A stretch of DNA of 64,000 nucleotides from positions 79,715,696-79,779,695 of the forward strand of contig OY720643.1 of NCBI GenBank assembly GCA_963169105.1, given 5' to 3'. The stretch is from Ceriagrion tenellum. Its lineage: Eukaryota; Arthropoda; Insecta; Odonata; Coenagrionidae. Positions 11,646-24,544 of this stretch are shown piece after piece; position 1 is the stretch's first letter, and each line of letters begins with the position of its first letter. The translations under genes and the position numbers were made by a program. The notes under the pieces were generated by a model. It was not told the origin of the DNA. It saw nothing but the letters and a program-made list of their open reading frames with translations, and ran no database searches.

Positions 11646-11846
11646 CCGGTGTCGGCCCCAGTGGCGGCGGGGTAACGTTCTCGCCTGCTAACCCGAGGGT
11701 CGCTAGTTCGAGTCCCGCCTGGCTAGAATATTATCTGCCCACGACATGGATATCTGTGCATCGTCCGTTTTTACTATTGTTCACCCGACGTAAAATGGCC
11801 TAGTGTGCTGTATTCGAGGCAGTGAAAATAAATAAATAAATAAAAT
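11646..11846 (+). mobile_element. tRNA-derived SINE (family 1, copy 1)
   Basis: The head carries an A-box-like CAGTGGCGGCGGGGTAACG near 11661-11679 and a B-box-like AGTTCGAGTCCC near 11707-11718, spaced as in a polymerase III tRNA promoter. After a body of about 100 bp it ends in an AAATAAATAAATAAAT tail near 11825-11843, suiting LINE-mediated insertion. The head matches the minus-strand copy at 32945-33025. The sequence does not close into a cloverleaf with a paired acceptor stem, so it is a SINE rather than a tRNA gene. Confidence 0.8.
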
Positions 11847-12364
11847 TAGGTGTCGAGTGGTCTTCTCAGTAACAATTCGTGGAGGAATGAACATACAGGA
11901 TGAAGTAAATAATTGACTCATACTTATTTTAAGCAGTACATTAGCGGCTGGCAAGCTATCTCATTCGACTAATCTTACAATAATTTCTATTAGATTAATA
12001 TAATCAAATAGTGGTTAAAATTTGGTTAAAAACTCATTTTTTTACACATAAAAACTTTGTTGCAAATATAAATCTTAAATACAACAAAAACGAGTTGCAA
12101 AATACGAGAGAAGAATGCCAGTTTTTATGAAGTGATACAGTGTAACTTGACAAGCTATAGCTAGCTTTAGCTCTAGATAGAGGGCCCACTCATTGATATC
12201 AGAGTGTGCACATGTGCTTTCTTCAATATGTTAATTCTATCTTAGTGAAGGAGTCCGACGTAAACTTCCATCTCCAGGATCTCAACCGTTTGGTAACCGA
12301 AGCAATCAGGCTCCTTATCATAACTCTGCCACTTGAGAGCTCAACTTAGCGCGCAAACGGATAG
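11847..12364. other. No feature seen
   Basis: AT-rich, no recognisable element. Confidence 0.5.
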
Positions 12365-12800
12365 TTGATTTCTAGACGAGGGGAACGCTCGCAGGCTTTC
12401 ATTTGTTCTCCACCCGAGACATTCCCCCGTATATTCCTCCTCCTCTGCCTTTCTCCACAATACATCTCCTTCCTCGTCCCAGTTCCTCCCCCCTGCCGCA
12501 CTCTGAACTCACCCTACCCCTTCCTGCTGACCCTGCACCCTAACACCGCCTCCGACCTCTTCCCCCTTTCGACCTTATACGAACCCCTCGCTACAACCTT
12601 CTCTCCCAGGGTCGACCTCTAAGAATCCCTCCCTTACACTCCTCCTGCATCACCCTCTCCGAATCCCTTGCATTAGTAATAAGCTGTGCACCTGAGTCCA
12701 AAACCCTGCTCAACCCAAGGAGCTTACTCATCTCCTCTCTTCCTCTCTCCTTCCTTGGCTCCGTTCCCTTGTTCGTGCTTTCCTACCTCTTTCTCGATTC
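12365..12800. other. Pyrimidine-rich GC island
   Basis: Strongly C/T-rich on the plus strand, with long runs of CCTCC, TTCC and CCCC. Plus-strand frames (12365-12622 and 12686-13045) are Pro/Ser/Leu-rich and carry no motif. The island runs directly into the repeat array that starts at about 12801. Confidence 0.5.
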
Positions 12801-14640
12801 TTCCTCCCGGTCCCGAACATCTAGAGACCTGCCCAGGCACTTCCCGTTTATATATCTTGGAAGGAACCGATGCGAAGCAGATAGTCCCTTACGCTCGCAG
12901 CGTTATACCTCAACTAACAACGAATAGGTATTTATGGCAGGCGAAGATGAAAGAAAAATATTATAGGCTGGCCGACATAGTCACAAAAAATAAGGTTGTA
13001 TTTCAAAACACACATCTATCATACAGTTATGCTAGCAATTCATAGTTGTGTTCGAATTCTGATTAAGATATCGTATTTACTAAAAATATGTATTTGGTAA
13101 AAATAAAGTTTTATTTCAAAACAAAACTACATCTCTCATTTACTGTTGTTGGAATACATGGTTATGTGAGAATTCTAAGTAAGACAACATATCAGGCAGA
13201 AGAATTCCCTTATTTTGGGACAGGAAATTATTTCTATGAATTTTCAAAATATTATGGTAAAAAGCGAGCGGTATTCCAACTAAGTTATAAAGCCGTTACG
13301 GAAGTTTTCATCTTTATAATATTACTGTAAAAACTCTTAGTATTATTTTAAAGCGATATAAGAAACAGTGATATACCAATCTTCTCCCGGTCCCGAACAT
13401 CCAGAAACTCGCCCAGGCACTTTCCGTTTAAATATCACGGAATTAGCCTTTGCCAAGCACGTAGTTTCTTAGGCTTGCGGCATGATAGTTCAACTAAAAA
13501 CGAGTAGGTATTTATTGCAGGCGAAGATGAAAGAAAAAAAATTTTTAGGCTGATCTTCATAGCCACAAAAAATACGGTTTTATTTCAAATCATATCATTT
13601 TACTTTCTTTAGTTAAAAATCAAAAACCGAAATATCTACTTGACCTTTTTTGTCGTCTTCCTGAAACCAGAAGCATAATAACTAGAAGTGATTCATCCAT
13701 CCTTTATTTACCAGCACACTCAACTATATGGTTACACAAATCCTTCGTCATCAGGTGTACTATTTTCTGGAACGCTATGCCTAGCGAGTTCAAAAATGTA
13801 ATCACTTGCAATCTTTTAAGATTCCTTACTCTCGCAGCGTGATAGCTCAACTAACGACGAGTAGGTGTTTACGGCATGCGATGTTGAACTAAAAATATAT
13901 TGGGCTGGTCTTCAAGGTCATAAAAAATACGGTTTGATTTCAAAACACAATAAAATCATAACTTTTTACTTTCTAACTTTAAAAATCAAACGCCAAAATA
14001 TCTCCGTGATCTTTTTTGTCGTCCTTCTGAAACCAGAAGCATGATGACTAGAAGTGATCCATCCGACCTTTATTTAGCAGTTCACAGAACACAAATCATT
14101 CATCATCAGTTCTACTGTTATGTGGAACGCTATGACTAGTTAATTAAAATTGTAATCATTTGCGATCTTTTACGAATAAATGTAATGATTTTCTGTTCCA
14201 CCAATAAGTTGTGTAGGTGCACTAAAAATGGCAACATCTGTTTTCTTGCTTAAATATCAAAATTATTGTCATATTTACGTGACAAATGCTGTTATTTATT
14301 ATGTACAAACTTCATGCACGTCACAATGAATTACTCTGTTCCTTTTGGGGGTTTTGTGCCAGAAGCAATGAAATAAACGTATTATTCTTATTTTTATTAC
14401 TGTTTCTCATTGATGTGTAAGAATCAAGAGTAGGACATCATATCAGGCTCAATTTTGTGGAATTCCCTTATTTGGGACAGAAAATGATGCCTGTACTGTT
14501 TCAAAATTTTATGGTAAAAAGCGACCGGTATCCGAAATAAGTTATAATTCCGTTACAGAACCAGTCACCTTATAAAAAAATTAGAAGAGCAAAGTATTTT
14601 TTTCTAGTGATATAAGGAAGAGTGACACACCAATCATTAA
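12801..14640 (+). repeat. Nested degenerate repeat array, three interleaved unit types
   Basis: Three diverged unit types alternate in one orientation. Type A starts CCCGGTCCCGAACATC at 12808 and 13387, with a third partial copy at about 13823-13960; it includes ACTCGCAGC-like and GTAGGT-TTTA blocks and AAAAAATA-GGTT. Type B carries ACATATCAGGC, AATTCCCTTATTT and ATTTTATGGTAAAAAGCG-like blocks at about 13100-13380 and 14400-14640. Type C carries CTGAAACCAGAAGCAT, GAAGTGAT-CATCC and TGGAACGCTATG at about 13615-13815 and 13975-14180. A 90-bp piece at 12988-13075 is also repeated at 13100-13190. The order is A-B-A-C-A-C-(gap)-B. No coding content is recognised; it may be a decayed satellite or a mobile element duplicated several times. 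Confidence 0.7.
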
Positions 14641-15345
14641 AACCCTAAAGAGAGATTGATAATTCACCCATTAATAATAATTCATATTAGCTAAATAAAC
14701 ATTATTTGAGCAATTATTCATAATAAAAATACAAGATGACCATTTTATGACTTTTTAATTGATTGAATTTATTAAATAAATATTTTTATGGAGAAAAACC
14801 AACTCATTTTCTTAAGTTATGAATAAGTTTATTAAGGATTTAAGGATTTATTATACCCCTGCGTGCTAACTTAGACACATATTATACTCTACAAAGGTTT
14901 GCTTGCAACGTAAGCGCTTAAACATTATTTCAAAGTCTCAAAAGACTCAACATTTCTAGAATCTAAATCCTTAGAATAGAAAATCTCCAGAACTATTACA
15001 GGAGAATACCCATTCAATTAACGAAAGTGTTTTTAGTGTAAGACAAACTCAATACAATTATTTTGACAGAAAAAACGTGAAAGCTATTCCATAAATTATT
15101 TAAAGGACCGCGATCCTTATCATCAGGGTTCAAAATTAACCATTTATGCCTCTATAATGTCGATTTCCTCCATATGGTTAATGAGTGCTGTCAATACAAC
15201 GAATCTAAATAGTCATTCTCAAGTAGTTGAGAAGGGAGAAGAATCAAAACGTTCTGAATAACAATAATCCCCTGAGAAACTGGTGGCAAAGACTCACTAG
15301 TATTTTCTCCCGGAATTATGTTTAAGATGTTTCTGTTCTTCTTTA
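14641..15345. other. No feature seen
   Basis: AT-rich sequence with no recognisable element. Confidence 0.5.
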
Positions 15346-15770
15346 TTTCTTTCTTAGGATTCTACAATGATTACATTGTTAAACCTTTTAATATTTCGTG
15401 AGCGAGAAGAAAAAATACAATAGTTAGAATAAAATGTAAAAGAATGAATAAATGAATAAAAATATATTAAGGTGGTACATAATAGAAAACAAACTCATCA
15501 TAGCTATTGGCAGCTATCAATCCAAAGCCACATATAGTATTCAGTGTCTCTTCTTCATTTCTCTTTAACGGTTCAAAAATGATTACTCTCCTACACCGTT
15601 TAATATTTCGTGGGCGAGAAGAATGCATGAAATAATAAAAATAGTATGTAAAAGGAATGGATGAATGAATACAAATGAAGTAAGATAGATGAGAATAGAA
15701 AATAAATACATCATAGTAAAAGGTAGTCATATAACCAACGCGAAAAATAGTTTTCAGTGATTATCCTTGA
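15346..15770 (+). repeat. Diverged tandem duplication, period about 210 bp
   Basis: 15346-15514 matches 15558-15728: both contain TTTAATATTTCGTG-GCGAGAAGAA, ATGTAAAAG-AATG-AT-AATGAATA and AATAGAAAA-AAA-TCATCATAG-like blocks, and the following TTCAGTG-TTC segment also recurs near 15539 and 15754. An 87-codon minus-strand frame (15467-15730) lies over it but is not conserved between the two units. Confidence 0.65.
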
Positions 15771-16631
15771 GTTCATGCTCTTCTAGCAAATTGCTTAGTA
15801 CATTAAACGTGCTTCACTTTAAGATACTGAACAGTGAGATCTATACATTCGATCCTAAGACTTACCAGTCACATTGTTTCCATAAGTAAAAATCCGAGGA
15901 CTTCTCAACTCGTGAACCGCTTCTTCCTACCGCGAATAATGGCAATCAATTCAATCTCCAAGTTAAGTAATTCACTGATAGATTTGTCCCCAACTACATA
16001 AAGAAATGCTATACCACGAGGAATTGATAGATCCCCATACGAAATTATTCTAGCGCAGAACACTTCCGTATCATTAAAATGTTTGATTCTCTGAGATGCT
16101 TCGACACGAATTACCTACAATAGTCGAGAGTTTAATGGAAAAGTCTATGAACATTCATTACCCAAATAGAAAATACACCAGGTGAGAATTCCATCGCTTA
16201 AGAGTAGCTGAAGTGCAACGCAAAGAGTTGATTACGTGTAACACTTGAATACAGGACTAAAAAGTCTTACATACCTATCTCCACAGAGAAATTAACATTA
16301 TCAATTAACAAGTCTCAATGCCGCAATCCAATCTAGGTTAAAACGCTTTTTACAGCTGCAGTTATCCAAAGAAATATCAATGTTAGCTTAAATGCAGCCT
16401 CGGTTGCAAAGACACGAAAATATAGCAATCGGAAAAGACATAAAATGCCAAACATTTCAGCAATGACGAAATTTTGTCGTCTCAATTCTTCAAGTTAATG
16501 CCTTTAAAACACATGATACTTTTCCTCTAGACAATAAATTACGGAAAAAGAAACGTAATATAGTTTTTACGTCATTAAAGTATCTAATGTGTTGGAAGAG
16601 TAAATAAAATACATTTTCGGTTTGTTTCTAC
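15771..16631. other. No feature seen
   Basis: AT-rich sequence with no recognisable element. Confidence 0.5.
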
Positions 16632-17371
16632 ATACATACATACCCATCACGCAGTTCCCTTCCGGGGTAGACAGAGACAAAATGTTTCACTCATTAATAC
16701 ATAATTGTACACCTAACTCTGCTTCAATAACTTCCTCCATTCTGACCTATCCTTGCTTTGTTCTTTTGGTTCCATCGGTTCTTTTGCCTCATTTATCCCC
16801 ATACGCTGTTTCATACACGCCCTCCTGTTTTTAAAAATCCTCTTTTTAAACACTTCTCCTAAGAATTTCCTCAACCACATTCAACCACAACTTTCTCGGC
16901 CTACCTCTCACACCATTCATTCTACTCTCATACATCTTTTTCGTTATTCGACTCTCATTCATTCTCTCAACATGGCCAAACCAACGAAGTACACTCCTTC
17001 CATACACGTTCATTACTGGAGTATTTAACCCACATTCATTCATGACCCACTCATTCCTGACTCTATCCATCCTACTTTTGCCACATTTACTCCTCAGATA
17101 ACTCATACCCACGGCGTTTAGTCTACTCTTATGTCCATCCTGACTTACCCATGTTTCACTACTATATAGCAATGTGGAAAGAAGTACTCTTTTGTACACG
17201 GCAATTTTCGCTTCCTTGGACAAGCACTCATTCCTTGATATGCTCCACATGCTACCTACCACTTTCCTTCATGCATTCGCACGTCTCTTTATCTCCTCAT
17301 CTAGTTTTCCATCTATCGCATACATCTTACCTAAGTACACAAAATCATCCTCTTGTTCAATTACTTCAAGT
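16632..17371 (-). mobile_element. Non-LTR retrotransposon C-terminal tail, minus strand, family B
   Basis: On the minus strand one frame runs from 17371 to a stop at 16846, broken only by a TGA near 17273. It reads DDFVYLGKMYAIDGKLDEEI, then VVGSMWSISRNECLSKEAK, AVYKRVLLSTLLYSSETW, RMDRVRNEWV, VLRWFGHVERM and GVRGRPRKLW. These are the post-catalytic landmarks of a non-LTR ORF2 (YLG, LLY-SETW, R-RNE, RWFGHV-RM, RGRPR). The 3' UTR continues to about 16632 and ends in a TATG-type short tandem repeat (CATACATACATACC on the plus strand). The reverse-transcriptase catalytic core is missing, so the copy is 5'-truncated. It is fairly well preserved compared with family A. Confidence 0.85.
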
Positions 17372-17401
17372 GGATGATTTTGTGTACTTAGGTAAGATGT
17401 A
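17321..17401. repeat. Perfect 30-bp inverted repeat with 21-nt loop at the 5' edge of the retrotransposon tail
   Basis: 17321-17350 and 17372-17401 are exact reverse complements (30 of 30). The arm is part of the retrotransposon coding sequence, so the peptide VDDFVYLGKM is encoded on the minus strand by the left arm and on the plus strand by the right arm. The retrotransposon match stops at this point. A snap-back copy formed during target-primed reverse transcription, or a 5' inversion, would explain it. Confidence 0.9.
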
Positions 17402-19069
17402 GGTTTGTTTCTAGAGCGGTTTAAATAATGAAATCAAAGTAAATGATGAAAAAATGAGAAAAAACTCTTTTTAATCCCAAAAAATACCTATACGATGGGT
17501 GGATGACGAGAAAAGAATCAGTCTATCCTAATATTGTATGACCGTACTTACCCTCAAGCCTTGTTGACAAGGCGAGGATTATTTGTTCCTTAAACAGGAT
17601 GCCTGTAAGTTTGCATTCGGAAGTCACTTGAGGAAACACGAGAGAGGCAGTGGGGATATTGACTATAGTGTTTAGAGACGAATTGCGAAAATGTTTGGTT
17701 AGGACATACACTTAAAAGGATTCGTTTGGCTCGTGCCATCTAACGCCTGCGAAACTTAAACATGGGAAAGCAACTGAAACCTGGCGTAGAAGATGTTACA
17801 ATGTAGGATGAAAATCAATATTAATTTGGAAGAAATTTACATAAAATACATAAAATATGGCAAATATTCACACATTAATACGCTTTACAAGTATGTGTTA
17901 AACGCTACCGGCTCTTTTTTCATCTTAACTCATCACAAACATTGTCATAATTTCATTTAAAACGTAATTTCTAATTTTTCAACAAGTAGCATTGATTTTT
18001 ATCATACTTTGATGCCCATATAATGTAAGTAATATCATTTAGAACTTAAGAAACGTACATAAACAGAAAGCATGTAATGTTTTATGCATCCCTAGCCTTT
18101 CTTATCGAAATAAATTTTACGTTTTATCCTAATTCAGTAACCCTAACCTATTTCAGTAATTTTTCTCAAATAAATATTTCCGCCAAAGTTAGCAAGTTAC
18201 TGAGACCTAATTTTTAATCATTGCCTTTATGATACAAGCTTCTTCCATCACGAGACGTAAATCAAAAACTTATCAATAAGTAATGATTACAAGAATAAAA
18301 TAGGGCCATGCAAGTTTAAAGATGCGCAATTTATAAATGATATTAATAAAGACATCTTGGAATACAGTCACAACTTTTAAGCGGTATTTAGAAGAGTATT
18401 CTCATGTAGCTACACACTATACACTGACAAACGGAAATGAAAAGTGCTTTGTTAATTGTACTGAAAGTTATTCACATACTCTTTGTGACAACTAACTTCC
18501 TCAAAAAACTGAAATCGTTTCCTTCGTTTCAGAATAATTATCTTTAAATAGTTTTGAGGAAAAATATAAAAATGCACTAGTTTACTAAGCTGTTCAAAAT
18601 ATTTTAATGAAAAATCATCAATAAATACGTATTATTTACAAAATATTCACACGAAAAAATAATTAAAATGAACTAGAAAATAAATATACACGTATATTTC
18701 GCCAGTCTTTCAGGGTTGGCATATAAAACAATATATTTATTGTTGCTACGCCACGAAAACTGGCTCAATTCTTAAAATTTCCGCCATAATGACCTATTAT
18801 TACATCACTATCATTATTACATATATATTACATATATACATAATATTACATCAATCACATTCATATATTGACCCGTACAATCTCTCTTAATCTGGGGATT
18901 TATAATATTCCGTCTCTTAAGGGAATTGCATAACGAAACAGATACTGGATCAGAATGATCGGTGAATCGTATGAGAATGGTTATCTGCAAATTGGGGTAG
19001 AATTCTTGAAGAGACTGTTAGCAGGAGAAAAATTAAATTTTATTCATCATCAACATTGTTCTATCAATT
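17402..19069. other. No feature seen
   Basis: AT-rich sequence; an alternating ATATAT/TTACAT-rich patch lies at about 18820-18865. No gene-like signal. Confidence 0.5.
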
Positions 19070-19393
19070 ATAAGATTGAAGGACTGCAGCTCTACATACT
19101 ACCTTATCTAATTCTAGTTTCCTTACTTCCTTGTAATTATTTCTAAGTATTTTCCTCTATATTTGGTCAATTAACCTATTTGTAGGTCTTTCTTAGGATA
19201 TTTTTCATTTAATTTTATTATGTTCTTCAAAAACCCATTGTTTCTTCGTATAAGTCCAATACAGCTGGCTCTTCTAAACTGTAGAGTATGATATTGCCCT
19301 TTCCTAATCTATCTTCTGTAAACTTCATTATCTCTTATTCTGACGGACATTTTATCTTCAGCACTCTCCTCCAGCACCAGATTTTGAAACTTT
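19070..19393 (-). mobile_element. Non-LTR retrotransposon tail, minus strand (family A, copy 2), heavily decayed
   Basis: Read on the minus strand this matches the family A tails at 43595-43930 and 4910-5190. Shared blocks are ATCTGGTGCTGGAGGAGA then TGCTGAAGATAAAATG (plus-strand complement near 19356-19388), AATGGGTTT-TGAAGAACATAAT, AAGACCTA, and the GGACTGCAG block near 19080. The frame is destroyed by indels. Only about 320 bp of the 3' region remain. Confidence 0.7.
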
Positions 19394-20059
19394 AATTATA
19401 ATGCTTAAGGTATTTTGAGCGAGATAGTTTTATAGTCATAACGGAGGCCATATTCGAATTTTCTGTTTTAATTTCTGCAGCTGTAGGAAGCACGAAGTAA
19501 ACATTTTAGCATTAATTTTGAAATAATATACTTAAATGACTAATAATTCTGTAATATGACCGAAGTTCAAAGTAATTAAATGAATAAAATACATAAGTCT
19601 TTCACTAGACTCAATTTTTTCGCGCGGTAAGTGTGAATCTCCCTTACAACGGAAGGTTTTTTTTTGATTTTGAAAAAATTCTGCTTTCACATCATTATTG
19701 TTCTTCAAAACAAGATGAAGAAACATACTAACTACATACTGTTAATTTTTTGGCGAGATCTAGATGTTAGAAATTCCTAATTTTTTGATAAGGTCTCTCT
19801 AAAGTGCATACACGTGCCGTTTTCCATTTAAACGAGCTGGTATTTTTCGTCAAAAATCTCTAAAAATAAGTTCAATAAGCGGCTGATATTTTGATATTAT
19901 TGGAAGGATGAGATATTTTTCTTTCAAATGAGATCAAATTTATTGATATTTGGGTTATATGATGTTTCGCTCAAGCAAACTCAAAACAGAAACACACGAT
20001 GAAAATTAGCTGCATTAGAGAACTATCTATCAACAGATGGTTTGTGCATATACAGACGG
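19394..20059. other. No feature seen
   Basis: AT-rich sequence with no recognisable element. Confidence 0.5.
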
Positions 20060-20520
20060 GTTTAAAGGCGTTCCATCATTTTTCACGCCGTGCTTCACAC
20101 TTTTCGGAGCTTCATGGGAAGCGGCAGTTTATCCCCTCCGCAGATAAAAAATCGCATATCCGTCGGGTATAATTCACCGCAGTCTTCTTTCACCCCTCTC
20201 CGAATTCTCTCCGGCAGATCGTATCCGGTCTATCACTCATTTGCACCCTGTGGGTTCGCTGCGAAGGAAATTCTTTTCGGGTCGTGTCAATCGCTTTAAT
20301 CGTGCGGAGTCTTAAGCTTCCCTCTCCCTCTCTCTCCTTCCCTCGGGCGCCCATCAATCGACTGCGTCGGATCACTTTCCCGCACACCTCATCGCTCATC
20401 GCTCTTCTCGGAAGAGCGTAGGAACGCTCGGAATGTTTTAAGTAACGCCCTGGAGTTCTCTCATCTGGTTGAAAGGGGGCTAGAGGAGAGGGTAGAACAT
20501 CCTAGCAATGAGGTTCATCG
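20060..20520. other. CpG-containing GC-richer island
   Basis: Rises above the AT-rich flanks, with many CG dinucleotides and C/T-rich runs (CCCTCTCCCTCTCTCTCC near 20321). Two 69-codon frames overlap on opposite strands, neither with a domain. It may be regulatory sequence or a transcript start; nothing decides this. Confidence 0.35.
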
Positions 20521-22929
20521 GATCCATTAACTAGAGGTTTGGTGTAAAAAGTGTAGCTGAAAAAATGAATGTACGGACAATGATTATATTCTCAAGTAAA
20601 AACCGTGTTCAACAATTACTCTTTCGCTCTCATGGTGTCAACTTTGCGTTTAAAGGCTTGGGCATAATTTTGGTAATTTCAGCTTAATTTGGAAAATAAT
20701 ATTAAGGATAATGTTTCACCTAATATAATTTCTTTCTCCCACAGTAAAATAATAAAAATAATCACAATAAAATCCGGCTTCATGTTACTAAATGACCATT
20801 ATACAATAAAAAATTAATTTCCTTACTGATACTTTTTCAAGATTTAATTATAGTGGAAATTTGTAAAAATCAAAAAAGAAGATTTCGGAATCTCTACGGC
20901 TTATCTGAAATAAAATTTCAACTTTCAATTTGCCCATTCAGAGGGAACGTACACGATTGAGGTTTATATACTCATTAAGTAACTATAAATACAAAGGGTG
21001 AGTTGGCTGGAGAAATTTAGCTTAAAAGAAAGATTGAACTTCGGTTAAGGAAAGATGATAGCTTCTCGGTTGAAGTTGAAGGAGGTACTAAAGATAGATA
21101 GGACATGGGTACTTTGCAAGGATCCCATTAGATGATAAAATCTCGCAAAAAAACTGCTATCTTCTCGTGTGAGAACAACCTATATAATGAATGACTCGCA
21201 TACTCTAAATAAATGTAAAAAGATGACTTTAAGGGAAAAAGTCCTTCTTAGTTTCATCTCTCCATCTCTATACGAAACTTATGACGGCAGGGAGCGTATC
21301 ATTCTAAAGCGTTCAGTAATACATGACGTACCCCAACCATATTTTATGACAAACTACTGCTATCTCCAAAAAAATTATTTAATGTGTTGTGGAAAACTTA
21401 GATCAGTTGACGAAACCAATTACTGAAAGTGGGCATCAACATTTTTTTTATATTCAGCTAGAAAACTAGCAGGTGTATGACGCTATGAAGTTCTTAGCAA
21501 TAACCATTACCTCGAAAATAAACATGACTCAACTGCAGTGATTATACCTAAATGTTAACTAAGGACGATATTTCTTCAAACAATCACGAAGTAAAGGAAG
21601 GCAAAATAATCCAGGGAAAAATATCCTTCGCAGGAAGAATACTGAAAACTTGGGAATTTCTTCAGAATATGCAGCTTTCCCGGCACATTTCGTCTTTACT
21701 ATGTTCCTAAAAAGAGTACCAGATATAAATTAATTATATAAAAATAAAATTTTTAACCTCTTGTTACTAAAAATATTCCTAATGACATGGAAGAGTTGTT
21801 CTGGTTCCAATAAGTAATAAGTAGAAGGCGTAAAGGGTAATATAGAAGCCGCTATCACCACATTTGAGCATTGTTCCCGAGGTTGTAACTCAACAGAAAG
21901 TATTCAAATAGCAACTTCATTTTCCAATTTTGATACATAATAGTAATAAAAATCTTTAGATACTTATTGAATACTCGGTATATTGACAACATTGAATATC
22001 AGCTAAGTAATATACTAACATATTTCTAAGCATATAAAGTACAACCGATATACCATATTCACGGTTGCAAAAATGAAACATATATTTTCATTAAAAATAA
22101 AACTAATTTAGAGGTAAGTAGAGATAAATTTACTGTTACATCATACTCAAATTGTTTACATAGCGTTAAGCTACCCATAGTTATTGGAGTTTCACCCCTA
22201 CAAAGGTTCAGTGTGAATCACTCTCCAAGTATTCTTTAGCATAAAACCAACAACCTCCTACCGTCTTCTATATCAAAGTATATTGAAACTTCTGAGCACA
22301 ATTCCAAAATAACCGGTGGCAAAGCTAACGCGAAATGTGGTGTGTACTAAATAAGCGGTTATATACAATAGACTGCCCATTATTTGAGATATTGCGGACC
22401 GATTCCACCGCAGGCTATCTAAAATTCAAGTAATACGTCTAGTGTACGAAATTATACAAATTAGAACTCCATGGCACAGCCTGCCTAGGATGAGACATTA
22501 AATTTAATTTAAGAAATATTATTGAAGATATCAATTCTTCAAACTAATTATTTTACAATTAAAGTGTGTATTACAAGTTGATTTCTTTCATGATCTAGTT
22601 CTAAATTACCTTATGGCATCTCTGCAAAAATGAATTAGTAGGGATGTTAGCATTCCAGTAACTTCTCCAGTAACCAAATATTACACTAAAGTGCATCATC
22701 AACTGATGTAATAGCACAAGTATCTAGCAAAACTTGGTTGAAAATTAAAATGCTACCGTAAATAAATGCACTTTCAAATGCCTATTACAACTCGGGTTAA
22801 CCGCGGTTAAGCTGATAAACACTTAAATATAATTACAGTTGTAGCATAACAATTCAATCAGCTGTGTAAAATTCAAACTTAAAAAATGAAATGAAGAGAG
22901 GAAGAAGAAAAAAATAATATCCTGGATTA
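20521..22929. other. No feature seen
   Basis: About 2.4 kb of AT-rich sequence. The only frame of note (21169-21426, 85 codons, plus) has no motif. Confidence 0.5.
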
Positions 22930-23680
22930 AATTTCCTCCAACGCATTTACTCTGTCCAAACCAAAAACTCATCCCAACCCCCTTTCTCCAGCTAAACTCC
23001 TGCCCCTATCCCGCCATCTCTTGAGGAATAGTTTCCGTTTCTCCGGCAAGGAAAAATAACTGACTTAAAATATGTGTTTCATTAAGGAGTAGAGGGTTTC
23101 AGATGATAAACCCTTCCCCGCCTCTCTCCCCTCCATACCAGCCCAGTGTCTCCACCCACCGCACCCCCATATTCCGGCGCCCACCCCCGTTCGCAACAGT
23201 TGTCCTTAATGGGGCAGTTTCTCCTCAAGTGCGCCGAGGAAGACTGGTAGGAGAACAGATAGGGGTTTGGGAAGAAAGGGTTTTTTGGTGGAAAAGAAAG
23301 AAAATGTGGGCTTCCGAGAGGCAAGGAATGATGAGACCCCCACGCCCACAAGGGTTGCAGCGAACACTCTGCAGGGATGGAGATGAGGTCTCAAGACCGC
23401 CCAAATACACGAGTCTGAAGACATCCACCGCACCCCAAATGCCTGGACCCCCTCGCCTCTCGAGATATTCTCGCGACTTCACCGAGGAAATAGGAGGAGG
23501 GAAGAAAAGGGGATTGTTGATGAGTGGAAGGAAAGGCCAGAAGAGCTGGTGAAAATACAACATTGCCAGTAGGGGCAAGTGAAGGAAAAGGGCCAGCTAT
23601 AGAGGCTATAGACGCTCGGATAGGCTAGTGGGGAGAGTTTTTTCATTAGATAATGACTATTGAAACTACGACTGGCCCGG
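22930..23680. other. GC-rich island with strand asymmetry
   Basis: A pyrimidine-rich left half (about 22930-23180) turns into a purine-rich right half (about 23225-23620). Frames of 149 codons (+, 23103-23552), 117 codons (-, 23225-23578) and others are all open at once, as expected where stop codons are rare because of composition. The plus product is Arg/Pro/Gly-rich with no recognisable family. Confidence 0.4.
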
Positions 23681-24544
23681 TACATATCAGCTAGTTCAAT
23701 TAACCTGTATTATAAGGAGCAAGGTTGTTCGGTTTGAGCTCTTTTGTCAGTAAGTCATTAAGTACTACTATTCCACTCCCTCATTATCTCAACGATTCAT
23801 TCCTACCTGTCTTTACTCTGACCATAATGGAGGAATGAAAGCTAGTACTTTAATCCAAGGAAACACATAGATCGACGTAGTCATTTGGAGCCATCAATTC
23901 TACGATTTCTTAGAAGCCACTCTCCGATTACTTTGACTTTACATAATACCACTTGCTCATATATCAGGTAACGATTCTCTCCAAAAAAAAGTTTCTGATT
24001 CGATTTTCAAAACTTTTATCAAATATTCCATTATTTTTCTCCCGTATATTCCTTCCATTTTGTTTACCCTTCAACTATTATTTTCAATAAGTTATGGGGA
24101 AAGACCAATTTCAATTAGAGTTTCTTCTCAGAGATTTTGTCAGACTTAATCTAATTACTATAGGAGGACTTCTTCATCAATGATATTCTCCCTAAAAGAC
24201 ATTTTAATCTCTAGCGTTCTAACCTCTATTTAATCCCAATAAATTTACTTATCACACAGTTTTCCGTTCTTAGTAGCTGAAGTTATTTTAGGTGAAGGTG
24301 TGCATCTACTACACGATTAAAAGAAGTACTCCCTTGGTTTCAAGATTTTGTTGTTATCTGTCCGCTGATACTACTTCTTATGTAATGTTTGCTTAGGTAA
24401 TTTAATACGCACTATATTATTTCCTTCTTTATCTATCTCGAGATGGAATACTTAAGCCACTATCATGATAGAATATTACCGAAAACAACATGATGCACTA
24501 AGGGGTGCAGCACACTGACCATTTTCCTATTAAAGGTGAATGTT
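23681..24544. other. No feature seen
   Basis: AT-rich sequence with no recognisable element. Confidence 0.5.

Noticed and set aside
12801..14640. CRISPR-like or simple satellite array
   Set aside because: Units are long, diverged and of three types in mixed order, with no constant repeat and unique spacer pattern; the genome is eukaryotic.
23103..23578. Several open frames of 75-149 codons on both strands
   Set aside because: All open together because of base composition; none has a protein-like motif.
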